Shown here: piece by piece, positions 51,716-61,940 of the stretch
Layout of the letters: every line of letters starts with the position of its first letter
Numbering within the stretch: the first letter of the stretch is position 1
From: Streptomyces sp. NRRL F-2580
GTDB lineage: Bacteria; Actinomycetota; Actinomycetes; Streptomycetales; Streptomycetaceae
Direction of reading: 5' to 3'
Assembly: GCF_000720115.1 (NCBI RefSeq)
Contig: NZ_JOIR01000005.1
Coordinates: 387,195 to 451,194, forward strand
DNA: 64,000 nt
Translations under genes and position numbers: made by a program
The notes under the pieces: generated by a model
The model's database searches: none
What the model saw: only the letters and a program-made list of their open reading frames with translations
What the model was told of the DNA's origin: nothing

Positions 51716-53221
51716 GTGAGTACGGCCGCAACGACGGGCTTCTGCAGGGTCACCGTCGTGGCTCCTGACAGTCGGATCGACGTCGCCCTCCCCGAGGACA
51801 TCGCCGTCGCCGACGTCTATCCCGAGCTGCTGCGCCTCACCGGCCAGACCCAGCCCGTGGGCGCCCCGACCGGGTTCCACCTCGTACGCCGCTCCGGCAC
51901 CGTCCTCGACGGCGCCCGCACCCTCGCCGCCCAGCAGATCCTCGACGGCGAGGTGCTGAGCCTGCGCCCCTTCGCCGAGTCCCTGCCGCCCGCGGTGTTC
52001 GACGACGTCTCCGACGCCGTCGCCTCCGCCGTCGTCCGCGACCGGCACCGCTGGAGCGACGACATGCTGCGCGGCGCGGGCCTGGCCGGCGCCGCCCTGC
52101 TGCTCGTCATGCTCGGCTTCGTCCTCTGGTACGCCGACCCGGTCCGCCACGACATGCACGGCCTGCCGGGGATCATCGCCGGGGCCGTCGGCGTCCTGCT
52201 CACCGGCGTGGCCGGAGTCCGGGCCCGCGTCTACCGCGACAGGCTCTCCGCCGTGGCCCTCGGCCTCGGCGCCCTCCCGCACCTGCTGATCGCCGGCTCC
52301 GGGATCATCGCCCCGGCCGTCGGCGACGGTCCCGGCCGGCTCCAGTTCCTGGTCGGTTGCGTCTGCGTCCTGGTCGCCTCCGTCGCCCTGGTCGCGCTCA
52401 CCCCCAGTGGCGACGCCCCCTTCGTCGCGGCCACCTTCGTCGCCGCCACCGGAACCCTCGCCACCTTCGTCGCCATCGCCACCGAGGCCTCCGCGACCCA
52501 CACCGCCGCCGCCTGCGCCCCCGTCGCCATCGGCCTCGTCGCCTTCCTCCCCGGCCTCTCCGCCCGCTTCGCCCGGCTGCCCATCGGCTACGCCGCCCCG
52601 CAGAGCGCCACCGAGGATTACGAGACCCCGGACCGCTACGAGACCGAGCCGTACGGTGACCAGCCCGGCTCCGACCAGCACGAGCAGGGCGCCCCGCTCG
52701 ACGCCGAGGCCATCGCCGCCCAGGCCCGGCGCGGCCACGAGATGCTCCTCGGCCTGGTCGGCGGCTGCGCCGCCGTCGCCGTCGCGTCCGCCGCCGTCCT
52801 CGGCTTCTCCGACAACACGTGGGGCCGGCTGCTGGCCCTGGCCACCGGCCTCGCGATGCTGCTGCGCGCCCGCCTCTTCCGCTACACCTCGCAGGTCGTG
52901 TGCGCCCTCGCCGCCGGCCTGGCCGCCATCGCCCTGCTGATCCTCGGCATGGCCCTGCACCCGCCGACCGACCTGATCGAGGCCCTGGTCGTCGAGCAGG
53001 ACAGCAGCGGCCTGGACCTCCGTACGATCTGGCTGACCGCCGCCGTCGCCGCCGGCGCGGCCCTCCTCGCCGGAATTGCGCTTGTCATCCCGCGCAAGGG
53101 TCTGTCACCCTTCTGGGGAAGGCTGCTCGACCTCACCGAGGCGGCGGTCCTGCTCAGCCTGGTCCCCCTGACCCTGGCCGTGCTGGACGTTTACTCCCGG
53201 GCCCGCGCTCTCACCAGCTGA
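51716..53221 (+). CDS. eccD: Type VII secretion membrane protein EccD
   Basis: A 501-residue protein with an N-terminal ubiquitin-like domain (CRVTVVAPDSRIDVALPEDI … GEVLSLRP, about 10-85). Eleven or so hydrophobic segments follow, interrupted by an acidic loop (DYETPDRYETEPYGDQPGSD). This is the EccD layout, the likely pore-lining component of the ESX complex. GTG 51716 follows AGGGGGG. It ends 183 bp before rpsO. Confidence 0.93.
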   Translation: MSTAATTGFCRVTVVAPDSRIDVALPEDIAVADVYPELLRLTGQTQPVGAPTGFHLVRRSGTVLDGARTLAAQQILDGEVLSLRPFAESLPPAVFDDVSDAVASAVVRDRHRWSDDMLRGAGLAGAALLLVMLGFVLWYADPVRHDMHGLPGIIAGAVGVLLTGVAGVRARVYRDRLSAVALGLGALPHLLIAGSGIIAPAVGDGPGRLQFLVGCVCVLVASVALVALTPSGDAPFVAATFVAATGTLATFVAIATEASATHTAAACAPVAIGLVAFLPGLSARFARLPIGYAAPQSATEDYETPDRYETEPYGDQPGSDQHEQGAPLDAEAIAAQARRGHEMLLGLVGGCAAVAVASAAVLGFSDNTWGRLLALATGLAMLLRARLFRYTSQVVCALAAGLAAIALLILGMALHPPTDLIEALVVEQDSSGLDLRTIWLTAAVAAGAALLAGIALVIPRKGLSPFWGRLLDLTEAAVLLSLVPLTLAVLDVYSRARALTS

Positions 53222-53404
53222 GACGCCGCGTCCCGGCAGCCTGGTACGCTGTGTGACGGCCGTTTGTGTACGCGTCCCCCGGATTCCTTCCCAAGGGTCT
53301 GTGGACTGCGCTCAGCGGACCCCGCCTCCCGAGTTACGGAAGCTCCCCAGAGACTCAGACCTGGGGCACTCGGTGGCAACGAAGACCTAAAACGAGGAGT
53401 ACGC
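53222..53404 (+). promoter_or_regulatory. rpsO promoter/leader region
   Basis: A -10-like TACGCT lies at 53245-53250, 24 bp after eccD. This would give a leader of about 145 bases with GGTCTG and CAGACC segments able to pair. S15 mRNAs are often autoregulated by leader structure in bacteria; no known S15 element could be confirmed here. Confidence 0.35.
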
Positions 53405-53692
53405 GTGCCGCTCGACGCCGCTACGAAGAAGCAGATCATCACCGAGTTCGGTGCCAAGGAGGGCGACACCGGCTCCCCCGAGGTCCAGGTTGCGATGCTC
53501 TCCCGCCGCATCTCGGACCTGACCGAGCACCTGAAGACGCACAAGCACGACCACCACTCCCGTCGTGGTCTGCTGATCCTGGTCGGCCAGCGTCGCCGCC
53601 TGCTGCAGTACCTGGCCAAGAAGGACATCCAGCGCTTCCGTACGCTGGTCGAGCGCCTCGGCATCCGCCGCGGTGCGGCCGGCGCCAAGTAA
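53405..53692 (+). CDS. rpsO: 30S ribosomal protein S15
   Basis: A 95-residue S15, beginning [16 protein letters not shown] with the family core [20 protein letters not shown] and [14 protein letters not shown]. It binds 16S rRNA early in small-subunit assembly. GTG 53405 follows GAGGAG. A hairpin terminator separates it from pnp, the usual neighbour. Confidence 0.98.
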   Translation: MPLDAATKKQIITEFGAKEGDTGSPEVQVAMLSRRISDLTEHLKTHKHDHHSRRGLLILVGQRRRLLQYLAKKDIQRFRTLVERLGIRRGAAGAK

Positions 53693-53701
53693 CACGCCGT
53701 G

Positions 53702-53738
53702 AAGGGAGCGGTTCCCACATCAGGGGGCCGCTCCCTTT
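53702..53738 (+). terminator. rpsO-pnp intergenic terminator hairpin
   Basis: AAGGGAGCGG-TTCCC pairs with GGGGG-CCGCTCCCTT around a short loop, ending in TTT. In S. coelicolor an rpsO-pnp intergenic stem-loop is known to be cut by RNase III; this is the corresponding position. Confidence 0.8.
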
Positions 53739-53788
53739 GCTGTACGTGCGCACCGGACCGGACCCTTTGTAGTCTGGAACGGACGCAC

Positions 53789-53816
53789 GTGCGCGTCTGA
53801 GGAAGACGGCGCGCAC
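53789..53816 (+). promoter_or_regulatory. Hairpin in the pnp leader
   Basis: GTGCGCGTC (53789-53797) pairs with GACGGCGCGCAC (53805-53816), with a two-base bulge. A -10-like TAGTCT lies just upstream near 53770. The hairpin is placed like a processing site within the pnp 5' region. Confidence 0.4.
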
Positions 53817-53985
53817 AACTGAAGAGGAGGAGCGCCCTCCCACGCCGCCGGTCCTCGGTAGTGGCACCCGGAATGCCCCCAGGGGGCAACGAACCGGATG
53901 CTTCGATCGAAGACCGGCCCGCACGCCAGGAGCGCTTCTCCGCAACCGTCCACCGCCACACGGGCGGCGGACGGAGACGACGAAA

Positions 53986-56223
53986 ATGGAGAAAACGCTA
54001 GTGGAGAACGAGACCCACTACGCCGAGGCCGTCATTGACAACGGTTCCTTCGGCACCCGCACCATCCGCTTCGAGACGGGCCGTCTGGCCCGCCAGGCCG
54101 CCGGCTCCGCCGTTGCCTACCTGGACGACGACACGATGGTGCTGTCCGCCACCACCGCGTCGAAGAAGCCCAAGGACCAGCTCGACTTCTTCCCCCTGAC
54201 GGTGGACGTCGAGGAGCGGCAGTACGCGGCCGGCAAGATCCCCGGCTCCTTCTTCCGCCGTGAGGGCCGCCCCTCCGAGGACGCGATCCTCACCTGCCGC
54301 CTGATCGACCGCCCGCTGCGCCCGTCCTTCAAGAAGGGCCTGCGCAACGAGATCCAGGTCGTCGCCACGATCATGGCGCTCAACCCCGACCACCTGTACG
54401 ACGTCGTCGCGATCAACGCCGCGTCCGCGTCCACGCAGCTGGCCGGCCTGCCCTTCTCCGGCCCGATCGGCGGCGTCCGCGTCGCGCTGATCCGCGGCCA
54501 GTGGGTGGCCTTCCCGACGCACACCGAGCTCGAGGACGCCGTCTTCGACATGGTCGTCGCGGGCCGCGTCCTGGAGGACGGCGACGTCGCGATCATGATG
54601 GTCGAGGCCGAGGCCACCGAGAAGACCATCGCCCTCGTCAAGGGCGGCGCCCAGGCGCCGACCGAGGAGATCGTCGCCGCGGGTCTCGACGCCTCGAAGC
54701 CCTTCATCAAGGTCCTCTGCAAGGCCCAGGCCGACCTGGCCGCCAAGGCCGCGAAGCCCGAGGGCGAGTTCCCGGTCTTCCTGGACTACCAGGACGACGT
54801 GTACGAGGCCCTCGCGGCCGCCGTCAAGGGCGAGCTCTCCCAGGCGCTGACCATCGCGGGCAAGCAGGACCGCGAGGCCGAGCTGGACCGCGTCAAGGAG
54901 CTCGCCGCCGACAAGCTCCTCCCGGCCTTCGAGGGCCGCGAGAAGGAGATCTCCGCCGCCTACCGCAGCCTGACCAAGGCCCTGGTGCGCGAGCGCGTCA
55001 TCAAGGACAAGGTCCGCATCGACGGCCGCGGGATCACGGACATCCGTACCCTCGCCGCCGAGGTCGAGGCCATCCCGCGCGTGCACGGCTCGGCGCTGTT
55101 CGAGCGTGGCGAGACCCAGATCCTGGGCGTCACCACCCTCAACATGCTCCGCATGGAGCAGCAGCTGGACACCCTCTCCCCGGTGACCCGCAAGCGCTAC
55201 ATGCACAACTACAACTTCCCGCCGTACTCCGTCGGTGAGACCGGCCGCGTCGGTTCGCCGAAGCGCCGCGAGATCGGCCACGGCGCGCTCGCCGAGCGCG
55301 CGATCGTGCCGGTCCTCCCGACCCGCGAGGAGTTCCCGTACGCGATCCGTCAGGTGTCCGAGGCCCTCGGCTCCAACGGTTCGACGTCCATGGGCTCCGT
55401 CTGCGCCTCCACCATGTCGCTGCTGAACGCCGGTGTGCCCCTCAAGGCCCCCGTCGCCGGTATCGCCATGGGCCTGATCTCCCAGGAGATCGACGGCAAG
55501 ACCCACTACGTCGCCCTCACCGACATCCTCGGTGCGGAGGACGCCTTCGGCGACATGGACTTCAAGGTCGCCGGCACCAAGGAGTTCGTCACCGCGCTCC
55601 AGCTGGACACCAAGCTCGACGGCATCCCGGCCTCCGTTCTGGCCGCCGCCCTCAAGCAGGCCCGCGACGCCCGCCTCCACATCCTCGACGTGATGATGGA
55701 AGCGATCGACACGCCGGACGCCATGTCCCCCTTCGCCCCCCGGATCATCACCGTCAAGATCCCGGTGGACAAGATCGGTGAGGTCATCGGCCCCAAGGGC
55801 AAGATGATCAACCAGATCCAGGAGGACACCGGCGCCGAGATCACGATCGAGGACGACGGCACCATCTACATCGGTGCCTCCGACGGCCCGGCCGCCGAGG
55901 CCGCCCGCGCCACGATCAACGCCATCGCCAACCCGACCATGCCGGAGGTCGGCGAGCGCTACCTGGGTACGGTCGTCAAGACCACCACCTTCGGTGCCTT
56001 CGTCTCCCTGATGCCCGGCAAGGACGGCCTGCTGCACATCTCGCAGATCCGCAAGCTGGCCGGTGGCAAGCGCGTGGAGAACGTCGAGGACGTGCTCGCG
56101 GTCGGCACCAAGGTCCAGGTGGAGATCGCCGAGATCGACCAGCGCGGCAAGCTCTCCCTGATCCCCGTGATCGACGGCGAGGCCGCCGGCGACGACGCTG
56201 ACAAGGACGACTCCGACAAGTGA
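53986..56223 (+). CDS. pnp: Polynucleotide phosphorylase
   Basis: A 745-residue 3'-5' exoribonuclease that uses phosphate, and in streptomycetes also polymerises 3' tails. Two RNase PH-like domains, a KH domain ([16 protein letters not shown]) and an S1 domain ([18 protein letters not shown]) are in order. ATG 53986 has GGAGACG upstream; a GTG at 54001 ([10 protein letters not shown]) is the alternative start and matches how I recall other streptomycete PNPases beginning. Its TGA overlaps the next gene's ATG (TGATG). Confidence 0.96.
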   Translation: MEKTLVENETHYAEAVIDNGSFGTRTIRFETGRLARQAAGSAVAYLDDDTMVLSATTASKKPKDQLDFFPLTVDVEERQYAAGKIPGSFFRREGRPSEDAILTCRLIDRPLRPSFKKGLRNEIQVVATIMALNPDHLYDVVAINAASASTQLAGLPFSGPIGGVRVALIRGQWVAFPTHTELEDAVFDMVVAGRVLEDGDVAIMMVEAEATEKTIALVKGGAQAPTEEIVAAGLDASKPFIKVLCKAQADLAAKAAKPEGEFPVFLDYQDDVYEALAAAVKGELSQALTIAGKQDREAELDRVKELAADKLLPAFEGREKEISAAYRSLTKALVRERVIKDKVRIDGRGITDIRTLAAEVEAIPRVHGSALFERGETQILGVTTLNMLRMEQQLDTLSPVTRKRYMHNYNFPPYSVGETGRVGSPKRREIGHGALAERAIVPVLPTREEFPYAIRQVSEALGSNGSTSMGSVCASTMSLLNAGVPLKAPVAGIAMGLISQEIDGKTHYVALTDILGAEDAFGDMDFKVAGTKEFVTALQLDTKLDGIPASVLAAALKQARDARLHILDVMMEAIDTPDAMSPFAPRIITVKIPVDKIGEVIGPKGKMINQIQEDTGAEITIEDDGTIYIGASDGPAAEAARATINAIANPTMPEVGERYLGTVVKTTTFGAFVSLMPGKDGLLHISQIRKLAGGKRVENVEDVLAVGTKVQVEIAEIDQRGKLSLIPVIDGEAAGDDADKDDSDK

Positions 56224-57599
56224 TGTCGCGTAGTTCCCGTGTGACGGCCCGCCCCTCTCCGGAGGGGCGGGCCGTCGCCCGTACCCAAACCCTCCTCAAG
56301 GGGAGCAACGGCATCGGCACCGTCCGGCGCACGGTCCTCCCCGGCGGACTGCGCGTCGTCACCGAGACGCTGCCCTCGGTCCGCTCCGCCACCTTCGGCA
56401 TCTGGGCGCACGTCGGCTCCCGTGACGAGACGCCGACGCTGAACGGCGCCACGCACTACCTGGAGCACCTCCTCTTCAAGGGCACCGCCAAGCGCACCGC
56501 CCTCGACATCTCCTCCGCGATAGACGCGGTCGGCGGCGAGATGAACGCCTTCACGGCGAAGGAGTACACCTGCTACTACGCCCGGGTGCTCGACACCGAC
56601 CTGCCGCTCGCCATCGACGTGGTGTGCGACATGCTCACCGGCTCGCTGATCCGCGAGGAGGACGTCGACGCCGAGCGCGGCGTCATCCTCGAAGAGATCG
56701 CGATGACCGAGGACGACCCGGGCGACGTGGTCCACGACCTGTTCGCGCAGACCATGTACGGGGACACCCCCCTGGGCCGCCCCGTCCTCGGCACCGTCGA
56801 CACGATCAACGCCCTGGGCGCCGAGCGGATCCGTCGCTTCTACAAGAAGCACTACGACCCGACCCACCTCGTCGTGGCCGCCGCCGGCAACGTCGACCAC
56901 AACAAGGTCGTACGCCAGGTCCGTGCCGCCTTCGAGAAGGCCGGCGCCCTGGGCCGCACCGACGCCGAGCCGATCGGCCCGCGCAGCGGCGCCAAGCGCA
57001 TCCGCACCGCCGGCCGCGTCGAGCTGGTGAACCGCAAGACCGAGCAGGCCCACGTGGTCCTCGGCATGCCGGGCATCGCCCGCACCGACGAGCGGCGCTG
57101 GGCGCTCGGCGTGCTGAACACGGCCCTCGGCGGCGGCATGTCCTCGCGGCTCTTCCAGGAGGTCCGGGAGAAGCGCGGCCTCGCCTACAGCGTGTACTCG
57201 TATACCTCGGCCTTCGCCGACACCGGCCTCTTCGGCGTGTACGCGGGCTGCCGGCCCAACCAGGTCCACGACGTGCTCCGGATCTGCCGCGACGAGCTGG
57301 ACAAGGTCGCGAACGAGGGGCTCGGCGACGACGAGATCAAGCGGGCCATCGGCCAGCTGTCCGGCTCCACCGTCCTCGGCCTGGAGGACACCGGCGCCAT
57401 CATGAACCGGATCGGCAAGAGCGAGCTGTGCTGGGGCGACCAGATGTCGGTCGACGACATGCTGGCCCGGATCGCCGCGGTGACCCCGGACGACGTCCGC
57501 TCGGTCGCACAGGATGTACTGGCCCAGCGCCCCTCGCTCGCGGTGATCGGCCCGCTGAAGGAGAAGCAGGCCGCCCGTCTCGACGAAGCGGTCGCCTAG
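56223..57599 (+). CDS. M16-family zinc peptidase
   Basis: A 458-residue pitrilysin-type peptidase. The inverted zinc motif HYLEH is at 78-82 in NGATHYLEHLLFKGT, with the third ligand in the ERGVILEEI block. The C-terminal half has the R/Y pair region (GGGMSSRLFQEVREKRGLAYSVYSY). Homologues downstream of pnp are common in Gram-positives. It overlaps pnp by one base (TGATG) and is followed by dapB after 25 bp. Substrate unknown. Confidence 0.92.
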   Translation: MSRSSRVTARPSPEGRAVARTQTLLKGSNGIGTVRRTVLPGGLRVVTETLPSVRSATFGIWAHVGSRDETPTLNGATHYLEHLLFKGTAKRTALDISSAIDAVGGEMNAFTAKEYTCYYARVLDTDLPLAIDVVCDMLTGSLIREEDVDAERGVILEEIAMTEDDPGDVVHDLFAQTMYGDTPLGRPVLGTVDTINALGAERIRRFYKKHYDPTHLVVAAAGNVDHNKVVRQVRAAFEKAGALGRTDAEPIGPRSGAKRIRTAGRVELVNRKTEQAHVVLGMPGIARTDERRWALGVLNTALGGGMSSRLFQEVREKRGLAYSVYSYTSAFADTGLFGVYAGCRPNQVHDVLRICRDELDKVANEGLGDDEIKRAIGQLSGSTVLGLEDTGAIMNRIGKSELCWGDQMSVDDMLARIAAVTPDDVRSVAQDVLAQRPSLAVIGPLKEKQAARLDEAVA

Positions 57600-57615
57600 T
57601 TCCGTACGTGAGTAA

Positions 57616-58377
<762 letters not shown>

Positions 58378-58384
58378 GTTCACG

Positions 58385-58837
58385 ATGCGCGCGAAGATCA
58401 CGTACTTCCTCACGGCCGCCGTCCTGGTCGTCTACTTCGTCCTGGTCGGCAGCCGGGGCCTGATGCTGATCGGGCACGGTACCTGGCTCACCGTCACCTT
58501 CGGTGTGGCCGTGCTGATCCTGCCGGTCATCGGTGTCTGGTTCCTCTGGAAGAACACGCAGTTCGTCACCCGGGCCAACCACCTCGCCGGCGAGCTGGAG
58601 GCCGAGGGCGGACTGCCCGTCGACGAGCTGGAGCGGGACGCGTACGGTCGGATCCTGCGGGATTCCGCCGACGAGGTCTTCGCGCGCCGCAAGGCGGAGA
58701 CCGAGGACGCGCCGGGGGACTGGCGCAGCTGGTTCCGGCTCGCCGTCGCCTACCACGACGCCCGGGACACCCCGCGGGCGCGCAAGGCCATGCAGCGGGC
58801 GATCGCCCTGCACGACAAGAAGCCCGTACAGGTCTGA
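58385..58837 (+). CDS. Small membrane protein with C-terminal helical-repeat tail
   Basis: A 150-residue protein with two N-terminal membrane segments (about 6-23 and 32-54) and a soluble C-terminal helical region ending WFRLAVAYHDARDTPRARKAMQRAI, which looks like one TPR unit. It follows dapB by 7 bp and is probably cotranscribed. Function unknown. Confidence 0.78.
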   Translation: MRAKITYFLTAAVLVVYFVLVGSRGLMLIGHGTWLTVTFGVAVLILPVIGVWFLWKNTQFVTRANHLAGELEAEGGLPVDELERDAYGRILRDSADEVFARRKAETEDAPGDWRSWFRLAVAYHDARDTPRARKAMQRAIALHDKKPVQV

Positions 58838-58850
58838 CACCTGTACGGGC
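58822..58850. terminator. Terminator overlapping the end of the membrane-protein gene
   Basis: GCCCGTACAGGT (58822-58833) pairs perfectly with 58839-58850, loop CTGAC containing the stop codon. It stands between convergent genes and ends in CTT. Confidence 0.8.
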
Positions 58851-58872
58851 TTCCCGGGCGCGCCGCGGCGGA

Positions 58873-59445
58873 TCAGGCGGCCACGGGCCGGTACTCGTCG
58901 GCCCAGGCACCCACCGTGTCGGCCGCCCGGTCGAAGGCCTCCGCCCGCGACAGGAAATCGGCGTTGTGGTCGGTCATTAGCACCGGCGCCGGGAACTGCG
59001 CGCCGTTGTGCCCGGACATCGTCAGCGCCTGCCCCTGCACGGTCCTCGGCAGTCCGAGCCAGCGCACCGGCTGCTGCACCGTACGGAGCTCGGCGATCTC
59101 GCTCCACTTGACCGTGCGGGTCACGAGGAACCCCACCCGGCGCAGCCCCGCACGGCTCACCCACACGCCCACGCGCAGCGTCTGCACCGCCGATGCCACG
59201 ACCACGAGGGCGGCCGCCAGGCACACGCCGGCTCCGCCCCACGCACCCGCGAACGCGATGATCATCGTGGCGAGCAGCATGAAGGCGGACAGCAGGAGCA
59301 GCAGCGCGGAGATGGCCACGCGCCAGGGGCCGGGGCGGTAGGGCCGGCGCCAGCGGTCGTGGTCGGCATGGGCCAGGACCTCGTCGCCGTCGCCGTCGTC
59401 ATCCGCATCGGATACGCCGTCGGCCGTCAGGAAGGGCAGGGGCAC
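58873..59445 (-). CDS. PH-like domain membrane protein
   Basis: A 190-residue protein starting at GTG 59443-59445. The N-terminal 25 residues are acidic (DADDDGDGDE). Two membrane segments follow (about 44-62, 69-86), then a small beta-rich domain (VWVSRAGLRRVGFLVTRTVKWSEIAELRTV) of the bacterial PH/DUF2244-like type. The role is unknown. It follows the gene at 59494-59733 on the same strand. Confidence 0.75.
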   Translation of the reverse strand: MPLPFLTADGVSDADDDGDGDEVLAHADHDRWRRPYRPGPWRVAISALLLLLSAFMLLATMIIAFAGAWGGAGVCLAAALVVVASAVQTLRVGVWVSRAGLRRVGFLVTRTVKWSEIAELRTVQQPVRWLGLPRTVQGQALTMSGHNGAQFPAPVLMTDHNADFLSRAEAFDRAADTVGAWADEYRPVAA

Positions 59446-59493
59446 GGCTGGACCTCACTCACATGCACGTTCGGTTGGGCTGTGCCCGTGAGG

Positions 59494-59733
59494 CTACCGC
59501 CCCTCGGACGCCTCCGACTGCTGCGACTTCTCCGGTGCCTTGCTCGGCTGCAGTGCGGGCATACCGAAGAGCAGTGAGCCGGCGAGCCCCGCAACCACGG
59601 TCAGTCCGACCAGACTACGGGCGGCCATCTGGGTCCGGCTCAGACGCTCGCGCGGCGGCGGAGTGACGTTGCTTCGGAAACGGTCGGCTTCGGAGACGAA
59701 AGCGAACGGGACGGCTTCACGCCGGAGGAACAT
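59494..59733 (-). CDS. Small single-pass membrane protein
   Basis: A 79-residue protein beginning MFLRREAVPFAF; GAGGAG lies upstream of ATG 59731-59733. One membrane segment occupies about 39-58 (SLVGLTVVAGLAGSLLFGMP), and the C-terminal tail is Ser/Glu/Gln-rich. The sequence is not recognised. It is divergent from thyX. Confidence 0.65.
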   Translation of the reverse strand: MFLRREAVPFAFVSEADRFRSNVTPPPRERLSRTQMAARSLVGLTVVAGLAGSLLFGMPALQPSKAPEKSQQSEASEGR

Positions 59734-59947
59734 CAGAGCGAATCTCCTCGGGATGGAATGGGTGTGCGGTCTCCTAGGTAGGACGAACGAACCGGTCAAT
59801 CGGTGCCGGATTTCGGGACATTCACCAGATTTCATGGCTGTGCGTCAGCTGTGAGGGGTCCGCCGTGCGCGTGCGTTTGCGCGAGGACCCGCGGGGGGCG
59901 CCGTAGAGTGGGCGCGCCCCAGGAACGCACGTTTGGAAGGACCCCCG

Positions 59948-60688
59948 GTGAGCGAGACCGCCGCTTCAGATCTGAAACCCAGCTTCCGCAGTGACGTGAC
60001 GGTGGAGCTGGTGAAGCACTCCGCCGCCGACTCCGACGTGCTGTGGGCCGCGCGCGTCTCCACCGCCGGCGAGCAGTCCCTGGAGGAGCTGCAGAAGGAC
60101 CCGGAGCGCTCCAAGGGCCTCATCAACTACCTGATGCGGGACCGTCACGGCAGCCCCTTCGAGCACAACTCGATGACCTTCTTCATCAGCGCCCCGATCT
60201 TCGTCTTCCGCGAGTTCATGCGCCACCGCGTGGGCTGGTCGTACAACGAGGAATCGGGCCGCTACAGGGAGCTCGAACCGGTCTTCTACGTCCCGGACGC
60301 GGAGCGCAAGCTCGTCCAGGAGGGCCGCCCGGGCAAGTACGTCTTCGTCGAGGGCACCCGGGCGCAGCAGGAGCTGACCGGCCGCGTCATGGAGGACTCC
60401 TACGTGCGGGCCTACGAGGCCTACCAGGAGATGCTCGCCGCGGGCGTGGCCCGGGAGGTTGCCCGTTCGGTCCTGCCGGTCGGTCTTTTCTCCTCGATGT
60501 ACGCCACCTGCAACGCGCGCTCGCTGATGCACTTCCTCGGCCTGCGCACGCAGCACGAGCTCGCGGCGGTGCCGTCCTTCCCGCAGCGGGAGATCGAGAT
60601 GGTCGGCGAGAAGATGGAGCAGCACTGGGCGAAGCTCATGCCGCTCACGTACGCGGCCTACAACGGCAACGGGCGCGTTGCCCCGTAA
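59948..60688 (+). CDS. thyX: Flavin-dependent thymidylate synthase
   Basis: A 246-residue ThyX that makes dTMP from dUMP using FAD and methylene-tetrahydrofolate. The ThyX signature is at 92 onward, RHRVGWSYNEESGRY; the usual RHR-x7-S spacing has one extra residue here. GSPFEHNSMTFFISAPIFV and LQQEL-type helices are also present. GTG 59948 follows GGAAGGA; TAGAGT at 59904-59909 is a candidate -10. dapA lies downstream with its own promoter. Confidence 0.96.
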   Translation: MSETAASDLKPSFRSDVTVELVKHSAADSDVLWAARVSTAGEQSLEELQKDPERSKGLINYLMRDRHGSPFEHNSMTFFISAPIFVFREFMRHRVGWSYNEESGRYRELEPVFYVPDAERKLVQEGRPGKYVFVEGTRAQQELTGRVMEDSYVRAYEAYQEMLAAGVAREVARSVLPVGLFSSMYATCNARSLMHFLGLRTQHELAAVPSFPQREIEMVGEKMEQHWAKLMPLTYAAYNGNGRVAP

Positions 60689-60743
60689 GGCCCGTTGCTC
60701 CTGCGGCGTACAGATGTGCTGCGTCAAGTCCTAAGTGTCCGTA

Positions 60744-60773
60744 TTGCGACGTTTCGTAAACTTCATCTAGGCT
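60744..60773 (+). promoter_or_regulatory. Candidate dapA promoter
   Basis: TTGCGA (60744-60749) and TAGGCT (60768-60773) have an 18-bp spacer, a good fit to the vegetative consensus. Confidence 0.6.
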
Positions 60774-60785
60774 GATCAAACGGAC

Positions 60786-60821
60786 CCGGCACTGCTTGAA
60801 CCCCCGAGCAGGCAGTGCCGG
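60786..60821 (+). promoter_or_regulatory. Stem-loop in the dapA leader
   Basis: CCGGCACTGC (60786-60795) pairs with GCAGTGCCGG (60812-60821) around a 16-base loop; a second hairpin lies at 60836-60853. Just downstream of the dapA promoter, these could regulate dapA, or terminate thyX transcription. No lysine riboswitch core was recognised. Confidence 0.45.
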
Positions 60822-60918
60822 CGTCCAACAGCCCCGCCCGGCCGCCGCCGGGCGGCACACCCCGTTGAACGTCCCCCGAGGGGACACCGCGAGCATGGCA
60901 GCGAGTAGCGTGTTACCC

Positions 60919-61818
60919 ATGGCTCCGATCTCGACTCCGCAGACCCCCTTCGGGCGGGTCCTCACCGCCATGATCACGCCGTTCACGGCGGATGGCGCAC
61001 TCGACCTCGACGGCGCGCAGCAGCTCGCCGTCCACCTGGTGGACGCAGGCAACGACGGCCTGATCATCAACGGCACCACTGGCGAGTCGCCGACCACCAC
61101 CGACGCGGAGAAAAACGACCTCGTACGAGCCGTCCTCGAAGCCGTCGGAGACCGCGCCCACGTGGTCGCCGGCATCGGTACCAACGACACCCGCCACACC
61201 CTGGAACTGGCCCGCCAGGCCGAGCGCACCGGCGCCCACGGCCTGCTCGCGGTCACCCCGTACTACAGCAAGCCGCCGCAGGAGGGCCTCTACCGGCACT
61301 TCACGGCCATCGCCGACGCCACCGAGCTGCCGGTCATGCTCTACGACATCCCCGGCCGCAGTGGTGTCCCGATCGAGACGGAAACTCTCGTACGGCTGGC
61401 CGAGCACCCCCGTATCGTTGCCAACAAGGACGCCAAGGGCGACCTCGGCCGCGCCGGCTGGGCCATCGCCCGGAGCGGCCTGGCCTGGTACTCCGGCGAC
61501 GACATGCTGAACCTGCCGCTCCTGTCGGTCGGCGCGGTCGGCTTCGTCTCCGTGGTCGGCCACGTGGTCACCCCCGAGCTGCGCGCCATGCTGGAGGCCC
61601 ACCTGGACGGAGACGTCCAGAAGGCCGCCGAGATCCACCAGAAGCTGCTCCCGGTCTTCACCGGCATGTTCCGCACCCAGGGCGTGATGACGACCAAGGG
61701 CGCGCTGAACCTGCAGGGCCTGCCCGCGGGCCCGCTCCGGCTCCCGCTGATCGAACTGACCGCCGAAGAGACGGCGCAGCTCAAGATCGATCTTGCCGCC
61801 GGCGGGGTACAGCTCTGA
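60919..61818 (+). CDS. dapA: 4-hydroxy-tetrahydrodipicolinate synthase
   Basis: A 299-residue enzyme condensing pyruvate and aspartate semialdehyde, the first committed step to diaminopimelate and lysine. The motif GTTGESPTT, the Tyr-containing VTPYYSKPPQEG, and the Schiff-base Lys in NKDAKGDL are present. ATG 60919 (MAPISTPQTPFG) matches the start I recall in other streptomycetes, but an ATG at 60895 with GAGGGGAC upstream is also possible. TAGCGT (60906-60911) ends 7 bases before ATG 60919, so a leaderless message is possible. Confidence 0.95.
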   Translation: MAPISTPQTPFGRVLTAMITPFTADGALDLDGAQQLAVHLVDAGNDGLIINGTTGESPTTTDAEKNDLVRAVLEAVGDRAHVVAGIGTNDTRHTLELARQAERTGAHGLLAVTPYYSKPPQEGLYRHFTAIADATELPVMLYDIPGRSGVPIETETLVRLAEHPRIVANKDAKGDLGRAGWAIARSGLAWYSGDDMLNLPLLSVGAVGFVSVVGHVVTPELRAMLEAHLDGDVQKAAEIHQKLLPVFTGMFRTQGVMTTKGALNLQGLPAGPLRLPLIELTAEETAQLKIDLAAGGVQL

Positions 61819-61940
61819 CAACAGACTTCACAACTGAATAGCAAGTACGAACAAATACGGAACAGACAACAGCAAGTGCACGAATGACATGCGCGCCACG
61901 TGCCTTCCGGGTACGTGGCGTGCGTGGTGAGGAGACACTT
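61819..61940 (+). promoter_or_regulatory. A-rich leader and hairpin before the RNase J gene
   Basis: 61819-61890 is unusually rich in A (ACAACAGACTTCACAACTG and similar) for this genome. CGCCACGT (61894-61901) and ACGTGGCG (61913-61920) then form a hairpin, followed by the GAGGAGA ribosome site at 61929-61935. No clear promoter was found, so rnj may be read from dapA. Confidence 0.45.

Noticed and set aside
60689-60918. Lysine riboswitch before dapA
   Set aside because: Hairpins exist, but none of the conserved lysine-riboswitch core sequences could be recognised, and the leader is short.
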